Assembly (NCBI GenBank): GCA_963682055.1
Contig: OY821742.1
Location: forward strand, 26,135,060 to 26,199,059
Source of the DNA: Primula veris
Taxonomy: Eukaryota > Streptophyta > Magnoliopsida > Ericales > Primulaceae
DNA length: 64,000 nucleotides
Direction of reading: 5' to 3'
The notes under the pieces are model-generated. The model did no database searches. It saw nothing but the letters and a program-made list of their open reading frames with translations, and was not told the origin of the DNA. The position numbers were made by a program, and so were the translations under genes. This document shows, piece after piece, positions 10,921 to 22,454 of this stretch (position 1 is the first letter of the stretch; every line of letters begins with the position of its first letter).

Positions 10921-13900
10921 TGTGAAAATGATATTTTTGTATATTTATTCTTATTACAAGTGTACATATATATAGCAGTCTTATTCTATTGTTACATTGT
11001 AGCTGATTAAATAAGCAATCACCTAATAAATGCTATTTACAAACATATAAAAACTGAAGTATAATTCTAGCTAATTCAAATTCAAACACACTCCTTTATT
11101 GAAGGAGATTGATTTTCTCTAACATCCTCCCTTAAAATTGGCGGGCTTGCACGAACAAGTTTGCGAATAAGGAGACAATGACGCTGCTTGTGAAGAATCT
11201 TGGTGAGGAGGTCTGTTGGTTGATCAACTGATGGATTAAAGCAAACACGATGACTGCCAGGAGCAACTTTCTCACAGATAAAGTGATAATCGAGTTCAAT
11301 ATGCTTTGTGCGGGCATAAATACCATATTTGAGGCCATGTAAGTAGCACTTAGGTTGTCGCAATGCAATAAAATTGGAAATTGAACAGCAGCACCAAGTT
11401 CATAAAGCAAGAAGGCTAACCAAGTAGTTTCAGCACTAGCATGAGAAAGTGCACGATACTCAGATTCAGCGCTGGAACAAGCAACCATAGGTTGCTTTTA
11501 AGAACACCAAAAGGCCAAGTTTGTTCCTATATAAATAAGATAACCAGTAGTTGAGCGATGAGTATCCGAAAAACCGGTTCAATCAACATCGACATAAGCA
11601 ACTAGAGGGGTAAGATTACGTTGAGGACCGAAGAATAGACCATGATCAAGTGTTCTTTTCATATATCGAATGATACGCTTAACTGTAGCAAGATGTGGTA
11701 CGCGTGGCTGACTCATGAACTGTGAAATGGAGTTGACCGCGAATGCAATGTCAGGACGGGTTATTATTAGGTACCGAAGGAATCCAACTATTTCTTAGAA
11801 GGCAATCGGATTGGGAAGAATACCACCTTCGGTGGCAGTGGGGATCGCTTTGGCAGACATTGGTGTATTAACTGGCTTGCTAAGTAGCATATCATGCTTT
11901 ACAAGTAAATCATAAGCATATCGAAGTTGACTGATATGAATACCGTTTAATTGAGACATGACCAACCAAGAGAGTAATGAAAAGTGGCAAGATCCTTTAT
12001 ATTGAAGCTATTTTCTAATTTATCGATAAACCATTGTAATAACAAATCATCACTCCATGTGACCACAATATCATCAACATATAGTTGAAAATAAATAGTT
12101 TGTGTGCCAAGTCTAAATATGAACAATGACGAATCTGCCCGACTCTTTACAAAATGAACAGATAACAAGAAAGAAGCCATACGATGAAACCATGCTCGTG
12201 GTGCCTGTTTGAGGCCGTAGAGGGCCTTGTTAAGCTTGCATACATATGATGGACGAGATGTATCAATGAAACCTGGTGGTTGTACGATATATACATCATC
12301 TTGTAGAAAACCTTGAAAAAAAGCATTCTTAACATTTAATTAACGAATGGACCAACCTTTAGATACAGCAAAAGGTAATACAGTACGGATAGTTACAGGC
12401 TTAATTACTGGAGTCTATACCTTGCCGTTGATGGAAACATTTGTCTACCAAATGCATTTTGTGGCGTTCAATAATGCCATCTGGGTTGTGTTTGACATGA
12501 AACACCCACTTGCATCCAACATAGTTATGTGAGGAAGAGGGAGGAACCAAAGTCCAAGTGTTGTTTTTCACTAGAGCATTAATTTCTTCAAACATAGCAT
12601 TACGCCGGACCTGATGCTTAGATGCCTGAGAATAGCATGTAGATTCGGCATATTCAATAGTAGTAATTAGAGCACAAGGAATAGGATATTTTACAATGCC
12701 GTCACTTCGAGTTATAGTTTGAACAATGTCATCTTTGAGGTGAGTCTACATAGCATGACTGGACTGAGGAGGGTCATGAATTGATGCAGATGGTAGTGAA
12801 TCTTCAGGAAGAATGATGTTGGTCATCGGTGCGGCTTCAAGGAAAGAAGAAGCAACAGGAGGCTAGAGGTTTGGACCTGGTAGGGGAAGAGACGGAACAT
12901 GAGTTCTCGATGATCGATGATCGGAGTTGGTAAGTTTTTAGTGGTACAGGTGGCGGTAATGGTGGTGGAATCGGTGGGATTGATGTCGGTTGAGTAGTTA
13001 GTGACATGGGGAAAGTAGATGGATTGTTGGTGGGAGGTGAAGATATAGAAGGCAAGGGTAAAGAAGCTTCTATTGAAGGGGGGTCGGGAAGTGAAGTGGC
13101 AATAGTGGTTGTTAGACAGGGCTCTATGTCAGAGGACAATGGTGGCGAGGGGACTTGTGGAGGGGGTGGATAGGAAAGTAAAACAAATTCAATGGGATCA
13201 ATATTATAGTGTAACTGTGTATCTTTAAAGGGAAAAGTATTTTTGTTAAATAAAACATGGCGAGAAATATAGACACGACCAATGATAGGATTTAAACAAC
13301 GATAGCCTTTTTGGTGAGGTCTGTAACCAAGAATTACACATTCAACACTACGACTCGAAAGTTTATTAGAGTTCTATGGACCGATATGAGGATAACAAGC
13401 ACATCCGAAGACACGGAGGGAAGAATAGGAAGGTTGAGTACCATATAGGTAATGGTGCAGGGTATCCCAATTAACAGTGGGTGTAGGAAGGATATTGATA
13501 AGATATACTGAAGTTAAGACTGCTTCAACCCAAAGACTTTGTGGAGCTCCGGAGGTAAGGAGGAGACTACGAGCCATTGTGGCAATATGTCAATGTTTCC
13601 GCTCAACCATCCTATTTTGTTCTGGTGTGTGAGGGCAAGAGAACCATTGTTGAATTCCTAAGGATTGACAATAATGAGACAATGGACTATTAACATATTC
13701 AGTCCCGTTGTCACTTTGAAGATATTTGATGGTTTGGCTAAAAATATTTTGAATTCTAGCAACCAAAGTTTGAAAATAAGTGAAAACTTCATTTTTGCGA
13801 CACATGGAAAAAGCCAAGTATATCGAGAAAATTCACCAGTAAAGAGCACATAATACTTAAATCCACTAATAGATAGTGTAAGTGACACCCAAATATCACT

Positions 13901-14672
13901 ATGAACGATATGAAATGGAAAAGCCGCAGTTTCGTGGTTTGTAGGAAACGGTAATTGATGAGATTTGCTAAGGGCACAATCTCGACAAAAGGAATGGAAA
14001 GACAATTTAGAACCAATAATAGAACCTAACCGAGCTAATACATTGGACGCCGGATGACCTAAACGGTTGTGCCAGACTGAGGATTGAATGGAGGCAAGAG
14101 GTTGAGGGGTATTAGTGTTACAGGACAAGTTGAGTGGGTAAAGACCATCTTTACAAAGATTTTGAAACAAAAGACGACCGGTTCGTATGCAATAAATTTG
14201 ATAATAGTCGGGAGAGAGTAGGATGAAAACATCATTGTGTTTGGTGAAACGAGCAACATAGAGGAGATTTTTACAAATCAAAGGGATTTCAAAGACATTA
14301 TTTAGGGAAAAGTCGGATGAGCCCGAGTGCAGGGAATATTACCGGTATGACCAACGGACATGGAGTCACCATTAGCCATGTAAACATTATGTGATATTCT
14401 ATATGGTTGGGGATTACTCACTGACATGGATGTTATGTGATGGGTTGCTCTGGTATCCATGTACCATTTCGGATCAGCAGCGAAATGAACAACAGAAAAT
14501 GGAGAAATATTGGATGCAGCAGTAAATTGATGTGGAGGAATTACAGAGAATTTAGAGCAAGACATTTTACTTTATTTTTGGTTTTTTTTGGTTACTTAGT
14601 TGAATAGAAATGTAAGAATATGTGGTTGAGTAGTGGGCTAGACTGATTTCGGGAAATTGATTTTCTCAAACA
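10921..14672 (-). mobile_element. copia-2, truncated Ty1/copia element inside the SUVH SRA coding sequence (unit A)
   Basis: Bounded by a perfect 5-bp target duplication GTAAC (10,916-10,920 and 14,673-14,677). The 3' LTR is 10,921-11,124 (204 bp, minus-strand start TGTTAGAGAAAATC and end CACA), with a purine tract just inside it. At the 5' side only about 23 bp of LTR-like sequence remain (14,649-14,672, minus-strand TGTTTGAGAAAATC). The rest of the 5' LTR, the primer site and gag are missing, so an internal deletion followed insertion. Deleting the element and one GTAAC copy rejoins SRA codons ARVVT with YDVLY, confirming the target gene. Confidence 0.9.
11082..14565 (-). pseudogene. copia-2 pol (protease, integrase, RT, RNase H), degraded (unit A)
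   Basis: In order from 14,565: a protease block WYMDTRATHHI, where the active-site DTG has become DTR; the integrase zinc-binding block WHNRLGHPASNVL with CRDCALSKSH; the core VHSDIW, YLQSDNGTEYVN and HTPEQNRMVERKH; a proline-rich hinge (13,139-12,837); RT start NTWTLVPPSS and GCKWVFHVK (12,595-12,401). Then come QAPRAWFHRM and the LYVDDIVVT catalytic box (about 12,080), and RNase H VACSSAESEYRALSHAS and HCDNLSATYMA (11,488-11,380). The tail is ARTKHIELDYHF and DLLTKILHKQRH. Domains fall in all three minus frames with many stops. Typical order for Ty1/copia; not functional. Lineage not assigned. Confidence 0.88.
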
Positions 14673-15269
14673 GTAACTACCCTTGCCATGTGATTCACAC
14701 CAGAGTTGCCAGTCTTCAAAAACCCGCGTGTCACCCTTATGAGGTTTTTCACCGAAATACTATTTTTAAAATCTAAACTCTCTCTCGAGCATTTGATCCT
14801 TGTGTGGCTCATTCTTACGACCATTTCCGCCATGACCAGAATAAACCAACACCTCATAATTTCCCAGATAATCGATATATCCCTCTGTGTTCGAGGCAAT
14901 GAGGCTAGTAGCTACGATTACACTACCACGTTTTATGTAATCAATTCCCGCTTGAGTGTATCTATATGTGTAACGATAATTACGAATTCGACTTTGTATA
15001 GAAACTCGTCCCCCAACTCTACACCAGACACCACCCCAATCCATTGTTTCTATATGTTAACTTCTTTTCCTTTATCTCTTATCATTATCATTGCTCTTAA
15101 ATCAACCCTTCCTATCCCTTTTTCTTGGTTTCCATATTTCACTACATGTTTTTGTGAGACTTCCTCATATATTGCACGAAATAGAGACAAAGTCGCCTTT
15201 ACTTTTTCCCTAGCTTTGCTAGAAATATCAATCTTTTGCGCACTTTTGTCGAGTTTGTGGGTTTTCCAT

Positions 15270-16709
15270 GCATGAGAAACCAAGTTTTATTTAAAATCTG
15301 CCCTAGCTCTTTCTCTTTCTACATTTTTACGAAATCACCTTTTATCAAATTCAAAGGATTTCCTTTAGAAACCAAGATGGTTTTCATATCAACCCTCAAA
15401 AAGAAAAAGTTAATTTTCGTATCCGTCCTAGCTTTTTCTCGCTCCAAATTGTTTGACGAATCACCAGTTATTAAATTTGAGTGATTTACATGTGTAACCA
15501 AATTCTTTCTCATAACAACCCTAGCTCTTTCTGTTTCCAAAATGTTTATTGGATTAAGTTTAAATGGATTCGAGAGATTTAAATGTTAACCCTAGTTGTT
15601 TTTCAAATCCGCATCAATTTTTTATCTCACCAGATTGTTTCCGAAATCACCTTTTATCGTACTCGATGGCTTTCCATGAGAAACCAAGTTGCTCATGGAG
15701 TCGATTCTAGCTCTTTCTCTCACTAGATTGCTTCCTGAATCAGCTATCCTCGTTGTCTTCTTGAATGACATGGGAACATCTAGATTTCTTCTCTTCAAAT
15801 ATAAATCTCGAGCAACAATTCCTTTTAATTCTAAAACCTTCAAATTATTTCAGGAAGTTATTCTCAAAAGCTCTTCTTTAGTGGGCCTAAGAGCATTACG
15901 TCCATAAAATGGAGGAAATTGACATTCGAAAGTGACCCTTCTCCTAGGAAATTTATTTTACTGCAAACTTTTGTCAGCTACTTTAGTGGCAAAATCATCT
16001 GAAATTTTCCCATTAATTTCTCGCAAAATCAACCTCTAATACATGAGTCTCACTTTTCTTGTCCACATGACCATCGGTTGGAGCACATTGATTTTTAACA
16101 TTTTTCATCACCTCATCACTACTCGAACCAATATCTAAAATATCCTTACTTACAAAAGTAGTAGGAGAATTTTCAACTCCAAACAGCATATGTAACGTTT
16201 CTCCTGCCATATTTTCTCTCAGTTTTTGATCCAGAAGAGATGATAAATCAAGCCCAGTGTCCCTACAAGTTTCCATCAGTGCATTTTTCACCAAAATATC
16301 CAATGATCCCATTATTTCCGATTTCACAATATTCTTCACCAACGGTTACAACACCGAAATATTCACAAGTTCTGATACATTTTTCCATTCACTTTGAGAA
16401 ACTTCCATTGAACTTGTGTCAGTTCTATGTTCTCTTTGTTGCCAAGTGGTGTCAATGAATTGATGTGATATTAGACCCACAACCAGGTTGAAAGATATGC
16501 GCTACAGTCTCTTTCCCTTTATCGGAAGGACCCCATCTTCCTGATTATGTGAGTATCGCAAGAAAAAAACTAGGGTTTCTGTAAACTCTACGATGCATGG
16601 GTTCGAGAGTAACAGAGGCAAAAAGTAGGGCAAAAAGTAGTTCAGTATCCGTATTTAATAGAGAGAGAGTAAATAAACACGGCAAATGAGTGAGGAGAAA
16701 TACATATAT
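15270..16709 (-). repeat. Left arm of the SUVH inverted repeat (unit A)
   Basis: Complementary to 16,741-18,115. The stem is nearly perfect next to the spacer: aatgagtgaggagaaataca on the left faces its complement at about 16,743-16,765. It stays recognisable out to the GATTTTAT/AAATCTGCCC blocks at the far ends. The arms encode the same SUVH amino-terminal segment and differ by substitutions and small indels. The spacer is 16,710-16,740 (31 bp). Confidence 0.88.
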
Positions 16710-16740
16710 TCTAGAATAGTTTAAAATTTCATCTCTCTAA

Positions 16741-18115
16741 ATATATGTATTTCTCCTCACTCATTTACCGTGTTCATTTACACTCTCTCTATTAAATTCG
16801 GTTACTGAGCTTCTTTTTGCCTATATTACCCAAGAACCCAGGCATCTTAAATTTGCAGAAACCCTAGCTTTTTTCCTGCGATACTTAGATAATCAGGAAG
16901 ATGGTGTACTTGCTAAATAAAAGTCTATGTGAAAATGTTAATGAAAATTCTTGTGGTGATTTTGGCGATAGAGGGAACGCGACGGCACCACTTGGAAACA
17001 AAGGGAGCATAGAAGCTGACATAAGTTTAATGGAAGTTGCTCAAAGAGAATGTGAAAATTTATCAGAAATTGTGAATGTTTTGGTGTTCCAACAGTTGGT
17101 GCAGTAGATTGTGAAATCAGAAATAATAGGATCGTTGGATATTTTGGTGAAAAATACACTGACGAAAACTTGTAGGGCCACTAGGCTTGATTTATCATCT
17201 CTTATGGATCAAAAACTGAGAGAAAATATGGTAGCACAAACATTACATAAGTTGTCTAGAGTTGAAAATTCTGCTACTACTTTCGTAAGGATATTTCAGA
17301 TATTGGTTCGAGTAGTGACGGGGTGATGAAAAATGTTACAAATCAATGTGCTCCAACTGATGGTCATGTGGACAGGAAAAATGAGGTTGTATTAAAGGTT
17401 GATTGTGCGAGTAAAGGGAAAATTTTAGATTATTTTGCCACAAAAGCAGCAGACAAAAGTTTGCATGAAAATAAATTTCCTAAGATAACTTTCGAATGTG
17501 AATTTCCTCCATTTTGTGGACGTAATGCTCATGGGCCCACTGAAGAAGAGCCTTTGAGAATAACTTTTCGAAATAATTCAAAGGTTGTAGAATTAAAAGG
17601 AACTGTTGCTCGAGATTTATATTCGAAAAGAAGAAATCTAGAAGATGTTCCCATGCCATTCAAGAAGACAGTGAGTATAGCTGATTTGGGAAGCAATCTA
17701 GTGAGACAGAGCTAGCACCGACATGATGAGCAACTTGGTATCTCATGAAAAGTCCTCGAGTACGATAATAGGTGATTTCAGAAACAATCTGGTGAGATAA
17801 AAAGTTTCTACGGAATTGAAAAACAACTTGGGTTATTATTTAAAGTCCTCAAATTCATTTAAACTTAATCCAGTAAATAATTTGGAAACAGAAAGAGCTA
17901 GAGGTGTTATGAGAAAGAATTTGGTTACACATGTGAATCCCTCAAATTCGATAACTGGTGATTCATTAAACAATTTGGAGAGAGAAATAACTAGGACTGG
18001 TATGAAAATCAACTTGGTTTCTAATAGAAAGCCCATGAATTCGATAAAAGGTGATTCCCTAAACGATCTGGAAAAAGAAAGAGCTAGGGCTGATTTTATA
18101 ATGAGCACTTCTTGA
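16741..18115 (+). pseudogene. Right arm of the inverted repeat: second SUVH N-terminal copy (unit A)
   Basis: Plus-strand partial copy of the same gene. From an ATG at 16,901 it reads MVYLLNKSLCENVNENSCG, then a TAG at 17,107, then KSEIIGSLDILVKNTLTKTC and LDLSSLMDQKLRENM. Near 17,330 the frame changes to NQCAPTDGHVDRK, ITFECEFPPFCGRNA and VARDLYSKRRNLEDVPMPF. A stop at about 17,713 and another frame change follow. The last part (17,816-18,115) holds three of the repeat units, with NLVTHVNPSNSITGDSLNNL and NLVSNRKPMNSIKGDSLNDL. Homology to the left arm ends near 18,110, before the SRA domain. It cannot encode an enzyme; transcription across both arms would give a long hairpin. Confidence 0.8.
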
Positions 18116-18965
18116 TCATCCCTTGATAAAAGGAGTAATATTAAGTTTCATTAACCATTATAAAAAGTTGGGTTTTCCCAAAATCTTCTGACCTTTGCAA
18201 GTAAATAAAATCTTTAATTTTTCAAAGGAAAATGAGCAAAGGGAGTCGAAACTCGATAGGATTTTATTTTTTTACTTTTATCAATTCATTTGAATGGAAA
18301 GTAATATTTTAGAAGGTGTGGCATATCAATGAGTATAAATAACAAATATTATCATTCGAGGCTTGAGTGTACAAAATAATACCTCCTTGTTGTAGGACAT
18401 TTCCGTCACGTCACCTTCCCTTTTTTATTTTGCTTGACTCTCTAAAACAAATAGAAATCATAAACAAGAAATCTGTCAAATTAAGCTCCTATTAAGTAAT
18501 TAGATATGAGAATACGATCTGATCCCCAACAATAAAATTCATTTAGCTTCCACTAGGCATCGCCTTGTAAACCACTTTAATTCTTTATAGAAGCCAAAAA
18601 AAGATGTTTCACACAGTACAAACAAGCAAGTTAAGGCATACAATATAAGAATTGAGCTTTTAAAAGTCGCCAATTATAGGTATCATGTATGGATACTCTT
18701 TTAAAATTGCATATAACCAAAAACTTGACTTTTAAAATTTCACGGTTCTAAGAAACTTTTATTTGCTACAAGGGAGAAAAACATGATTTTCTAATTATAT
18801 TATACCATGGCTTTGAAACTATTTAGAAAATTAGTAACCCTGTATCAGTTTCGTCACTTGGAAAGATGAATGAATAGAGAGTTAAAAAATATGGACAAAC
18901 GCATGAATATTTTAAGATAGATGAATAGTTAAAAGTGAGATATCAAGTGAGAAGAGGATTAATAC
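18116..18965. other. Non-coding stretch (unit A)
   Basis: AT-rich with no recognised gene, TIR or LTR. It may be an intron of the unrecognised minus-strand gene whose exon ends at 18,966. Confidence 0.5.
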
Positions 18966-19116
18966 CTTTCAGATTATCAAAGAGAATTGTGACAAGACTG
19001 CGTGCAACCTTACACACATTCCTAATGTCTGGCACAGGATCCCTGATGCAAGACTGCACTCCAAATTCATTGAGGACATGCTCTACATTTACAGGAATAA
19101 AAAAACCTTTGACTAC
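18966..19116 (-). pseudogene. Probable internal exon of an unrecognised gene (unit A)
   Basis: On the minus strand a 151-bp segment is bounded by an acceptor (taatttaag, 19,117 side) and a donor (GTATT, 18,965 side). It is open throughout: VVKGFFIPVNVEHVLNEFG, then VQSCIRDPVPDIRNVCKVA and RSLVTILFDNLK. Amino acid composition and splice-site placement suggest true coding origin, but I do not recognise the protein. A promoter-like segment and first exon on the same strand lie just upstream (19,344-19,700). Whether they belong to one gene is inference. No further exon was found, so it is listed as a gene fragment. Confidence 0.45.
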
Positions 19117-19343
19117 CTTAAATTAGGGTTCTTAAATTGATATCCTAAATTGTTACAGTTGAAATAAAACACTTAAGATAATCCTTTATATATCCATATT
19201 CAATTGAATGGGATTATAATACGTTTCTCTAGGATATTGTATCATATATTACAACTCCGGTCACTAAATCATCTAGAAAGGCAAAATCAAAGCAAAACTA
19301 ATTCACTTTAGTATATAGATAAAAATAAACCATATATAATTAA

Positions 19344-19360
19344 TTACAATCTTTGAAAGC

Positions 19361-19396
<36 letters not shown>

Positions 19397-19720
19397 CATT
19401 TCTATCTCCGGATATATGAACATTTCTATTTCTTATCCGGAGATAATGTTCAAGAATAAATGCTTTCGTGGTGCCGATGGACAACACAACATTTCCGAAA
19501 TCATGTGCATCACTGCCGGTTGAAGAACCAATTGCTTGCATGAAAAGAGTAAGACTAGAGAATAGAAGAGAGATGCGAATATAAGCGGTGAGAGAGAGAG
19601 AGAAAAAGGGGAACTTAGATGAGATAGACATATATAGAGAAAGGAAAAATATAGTTCTCACACTATGAGAGGGAGAAGGCCTAGGAGGAAAAACCGAAAA
19701 GGTAAATGTCTGGTTTAGCA
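19344..19720 (-). other. Promoter and first exon of an unrecognised gene, copy 1 (unit A)
   Basis: The minus strand shows a TATA-like tatatatgtc near 19,632, a CT-rich leader, and an ATG at 19,541. It opens MQAIGSSTGSDAHDFGN and VVLSIGTTKAFILEHYL, then runs into a TA repeat (about 19,363-19,393). The same leader and start recur at 22,590-23,010 and 22,455-22,560. Conserved leader plus start codon in several copies suggests a real gene start that was duplicated. The product is unknown. Confidence 0.45.
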
Positions 19721-19724
19721 CCAA

Positions 19725-20665
19725 ATAACAATATTTACACTATAATTTCAAAAGTGGAACTTTTCAAGGTTTCAGCAATCCAGAAATTCCTCATGCCAAG
19801 CAACTAATGATCAACCTAATTTGAACTCTCATCATAAGCTTAAGTTCATCACAGTAAACATGTATATATTATTATGTACAACTGAATACTATTATATAAG
19901 GGAAGTCTACATATATACACAACTTATTAAGAAAGAAATGAGATATAGGCTTGGTTGGTAATGAATTTGAATAAAATCAGAAATTATGTTTAGCGATATG
20001 GAGAGATTATGATTGATTACATTGATTTGATATTGTCTTGATTGAGAGGGGAAATTTCAATGCAAGAGATATCAATAAAACTATAATATTTCTCTCTTTT
20101 CTCTCTCTCTAACAGAGTAGTCTCGAACCCAAGATCTATGCATTTAAAGTGAATGCATAATTAAGCAAAATTTTAAAAATGTTTTCCCTTACGATCTAAA
20201 ACAAAAAAAGGGTTTTTCTTCCGCTACACCAGCGAGTAGTGACATGGCATAGCCACCTGTCAGGAAACCAAATAAAAAAAAAACTACTTTTTAGTAGCTT
20301 TTTTTTCAATAAATAAATAAACAGTATTTTCAATCACTAAAGTTTGTGTATGTTTTTATGTCATCTTCATGAAAATCTCAATTTGTTTTTGAACAACATT
20401 TTTTTCTCCTAATTGTTTTACGAATTTTTTTGATTTAATTTTAGAAAAAAATTGAACATCCTGATAGTGATTGTTTTCCAAACCAAAAATGGCGACCAAA
20501 ATAGGGTTCCGGCGCCCTAAACCTAGAAATAGGGAAGTAAAATAGGGTTTTGCCACCCTCAACCGAATATGTCTTCACCTCCAATAGTTGTAGGGGAGAT
20601 TTTTTTTATTTTATTTTAAAATCATAAGTTAAAAAAAAAACGAACAAGAGAAATTAAGTTGTGTT
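19725..20665. other. Non-coding AT-rich stretch (unit A)
   Basis: The part to about 19,920 matches the upstream (promoter-side) flank of the copies near 22.9 kb. The remainder shows no gene. A 68-residue minus ORF at 20,356-20,562 has no family resemblance and is probably chance. Confidence 0.5.
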
Positions 20666-21080
20666 CACTACAAGAAAAGGACCATATTCCAACTAAAAAC
20701 TCTAACTTATTTAGTGGTTAATAAATACCAATTGAATTAAGTAACTAAATTTCACATTTCTAAATTTTACTAACTAATTTGTAACTATCATAATTTCAGT
20801 TGTTACAAATTAACTAAATACTAATTTAAAATTTTCAGTTGGTAAATACCAAAGAAAATAGTAACTAACATAGTAACTAACACTTTAACAATTAGTATCT
20901 ACCAACTAATTGGTGACAACACTGTTAGTTGATAAATACTAGCGGATCACTAACTAACAATTTTCAGTTGCTAAATACTATCACTAATAATTTTCAGTTG
21001 GTAAATACCAACCGAGTTAACAATGTTTGCTCTTTTAGTTAGTATACTACCAACTAATATTTAGTTGATAAATAATAATT
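20666..21080 (+). mobile_element. CACTA (En/Spm-type) transposon left terminus (unit A)
   Basis: CACTACAAGAAAA at 20,666-20,678 is the standard plant CACTA terminal inverted repeat. Behind it are dispersed subterminal motifs around GTTGGTAAATACCAAC, a near-perfect palindrome: near 20,840 and 20,997, with variants near 20,712, 20,930 and 20,965. Such subterminal arrays are transposase-binding regions in this superfamily. No matching right end (TTTTCTTGTAGTG) was found in the window and no TNPA or TNPD protein was recognised. The element is truncated or its other end lies outside. Confidence 0.75.
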
Positions 21081-22149
21081 TAATATCAAATATAAATATG
21101 TTTATACTTATATCTACATACTAAAATAACCACATATATGTTTTCCCCATATATTAAATTAATTATGTCAATAAAATCTCACATAACCCATCGAGAACTA
21201 GTTTATTAATGATCTTGCCAAGGGCTCACTGAATAAGTTGGAAAATATTCAAACTCAATAAAAGTTTGCACCATCAAAGGTAGAACAATTATTGAAGTAG
21301 TATCGATAATTGACAAGACTACTGCTAAGAACATGCTACATTCAAGGATAGTGAATCAATTGTAAATGTTTGTTTTCCATAGATTTGATTGAAGAAAGAA
21401 TAATTATCAAAATCAATGGCCCGAAAGACATACATGTATATACATTTATTGGTGAAATCGAGTTAGAATATGAAATCAAATAAGAAAAATCGAAAAGATT
21501 ATCATTACGATGGGATTGAAGATTGAAAATAATACAATATGTTTATATTTATGTTAAAATTATGTTTACTATGTAATAGATTGACGGTTTGTGCTCGATA
21601 TTACGTTAATTTTTGGTATATGTTAAAATATGGGTTAAATAATTGATTTTGATTATAAGTGTTTTAATAATTTTACAATTTCTTTGAGTATTTTTCAAAA
21701 AGATAAAATGTATCTTTGAGACCTTAAAATGATAGAACATTGGATAACAAATTCAATGGTTCAAACAGTTGATTTGGAGTCCGGACGAGTAAGTTCCGAG
21801 CATTTCAAAAAAGCCGAAAAACCGCAAGATCAAGAAATCGGTGACAATTTTTTCCAGCAAAAGGTCAAACCAATTTAAATGATCAAAATATTTTTCTTAG
21901 ACTATATTAAAACGATAATTTAATATATATTTAGAAATTTATTTACAAAAAAGCCGGTTGTTTTGAACTTGACGACTCTTTTACAAAAAAATACATATTT
22001 TGTGAAGTTATTTACAAATATATACACATGTCATTAAAAAATCCAAAAAAAATCCAAAAAAAATCCAAAAAAATATTTAAAAATTAAAAATTAAAAACGA
22101 AAATTAAAAAAACTAAAATTTTAAAAATACATTTTTTATACAAAAAATA
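21081..22149. other. AT-rich non-coding stretch, possibly CACTA interior (unit A)
   Basis: No ORF with family resemblance. Homopolymer-rich blocks near 22,030-22,130 repeat aatccaaaaaa. It could be interior of the truncated CACTA element; nothing proves this. Confidence 0.4.
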
Positions 22150-22285
22150 TGCATGATCCTGTATAATTCTGTTCAATCATGTATGTTTAATCTTGTTCAA
22201 TCATGTCTAATCATGTTCAATATTGTATGTCTAATCATGTTTAATCCTATCCAATCATGTATAATTCTGTTTGATAATATGTATG
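22150..22285 (+). repeat. Degenerate short tandem array of an ATCATGT motif (unit A)
   Basis: TCAATCATGT, CTAATCATGT and CCAATCATGT recur at 10-20 bp spacing about seven times between two gtataattctg-like borders. Function unknown; could be subterminal transposon repeats. Confidence 0.6.
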
Positions 22286-22454
22286 ATTTTCTTTTTCAAT
22301 TTTTTTGATTTTTTGATTTTTTTTTTTTGATATATTATGTTATTTTTTTATGACATATATATGTAATTGTAAATAAGTATATATATCTAATTATAAAAAA
22401 ATACACATATGTGGATTTTTTATAATTAAATTGATTAATATGTATATATTTATA

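Larger units (their letters stand above)
10765..16536 (-). pseudogene. SUVH5/6-like histone H3K9 methyltransferase, N-terminal and SRA part, split by copia-2 (unit A)
   Basis: Reading leftward from about 16,536: a variable amino-terminal region, the FPPFYGRNA motif (near 15,920; FPPFCGRNA in the right arm) that precedes the SRA in SUVH5/6-type proteins, five or so repeats of about 30 residues (NLVSH..SIKGDF.NNLERERAR), and then AREKVKATLSLFRAIYEEVS. An SRA (YDG) domain follows: GVELGDEFLYKVE, AGIDYIKRGSVIVATSLIAS, VLVYSGHGGN, SISVKNLIRVTRGF. copia-2 cuts it after ARVVT. It resumes at 10,915 with YDVLYTVEKYW, PHGNFVYMFELRRI and GGQPKVAW, then a stop. SRA domains bind methylated DNA and SUVH enzymes write H3K9me2. 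No pre-SET or SET domain is seen. At least two frameshifts in the SRA and several stops make this non-functional. Confidence 0.85.

Noticed and set aside
14766..15044. Minus-strand ORF reading MDWGGVWCRVGGRVSIQSRI as a continuous SRA start
   Set aside because: The first third aligns with the SRA family only in the neighbouring frame (GVELGDEFLYKVE); the ORF is a frame mixture in a pseudogene.
18935..19126. 63-residue plus-strand ORF
   Set aside because: It overlaps the better-supported minus-strand exon with splice sites and has no family resemblance.
20356..20562. 68-residue minus ORF
   Set aside because: No motif, no promoter or splice context, in AT-rich DNA.
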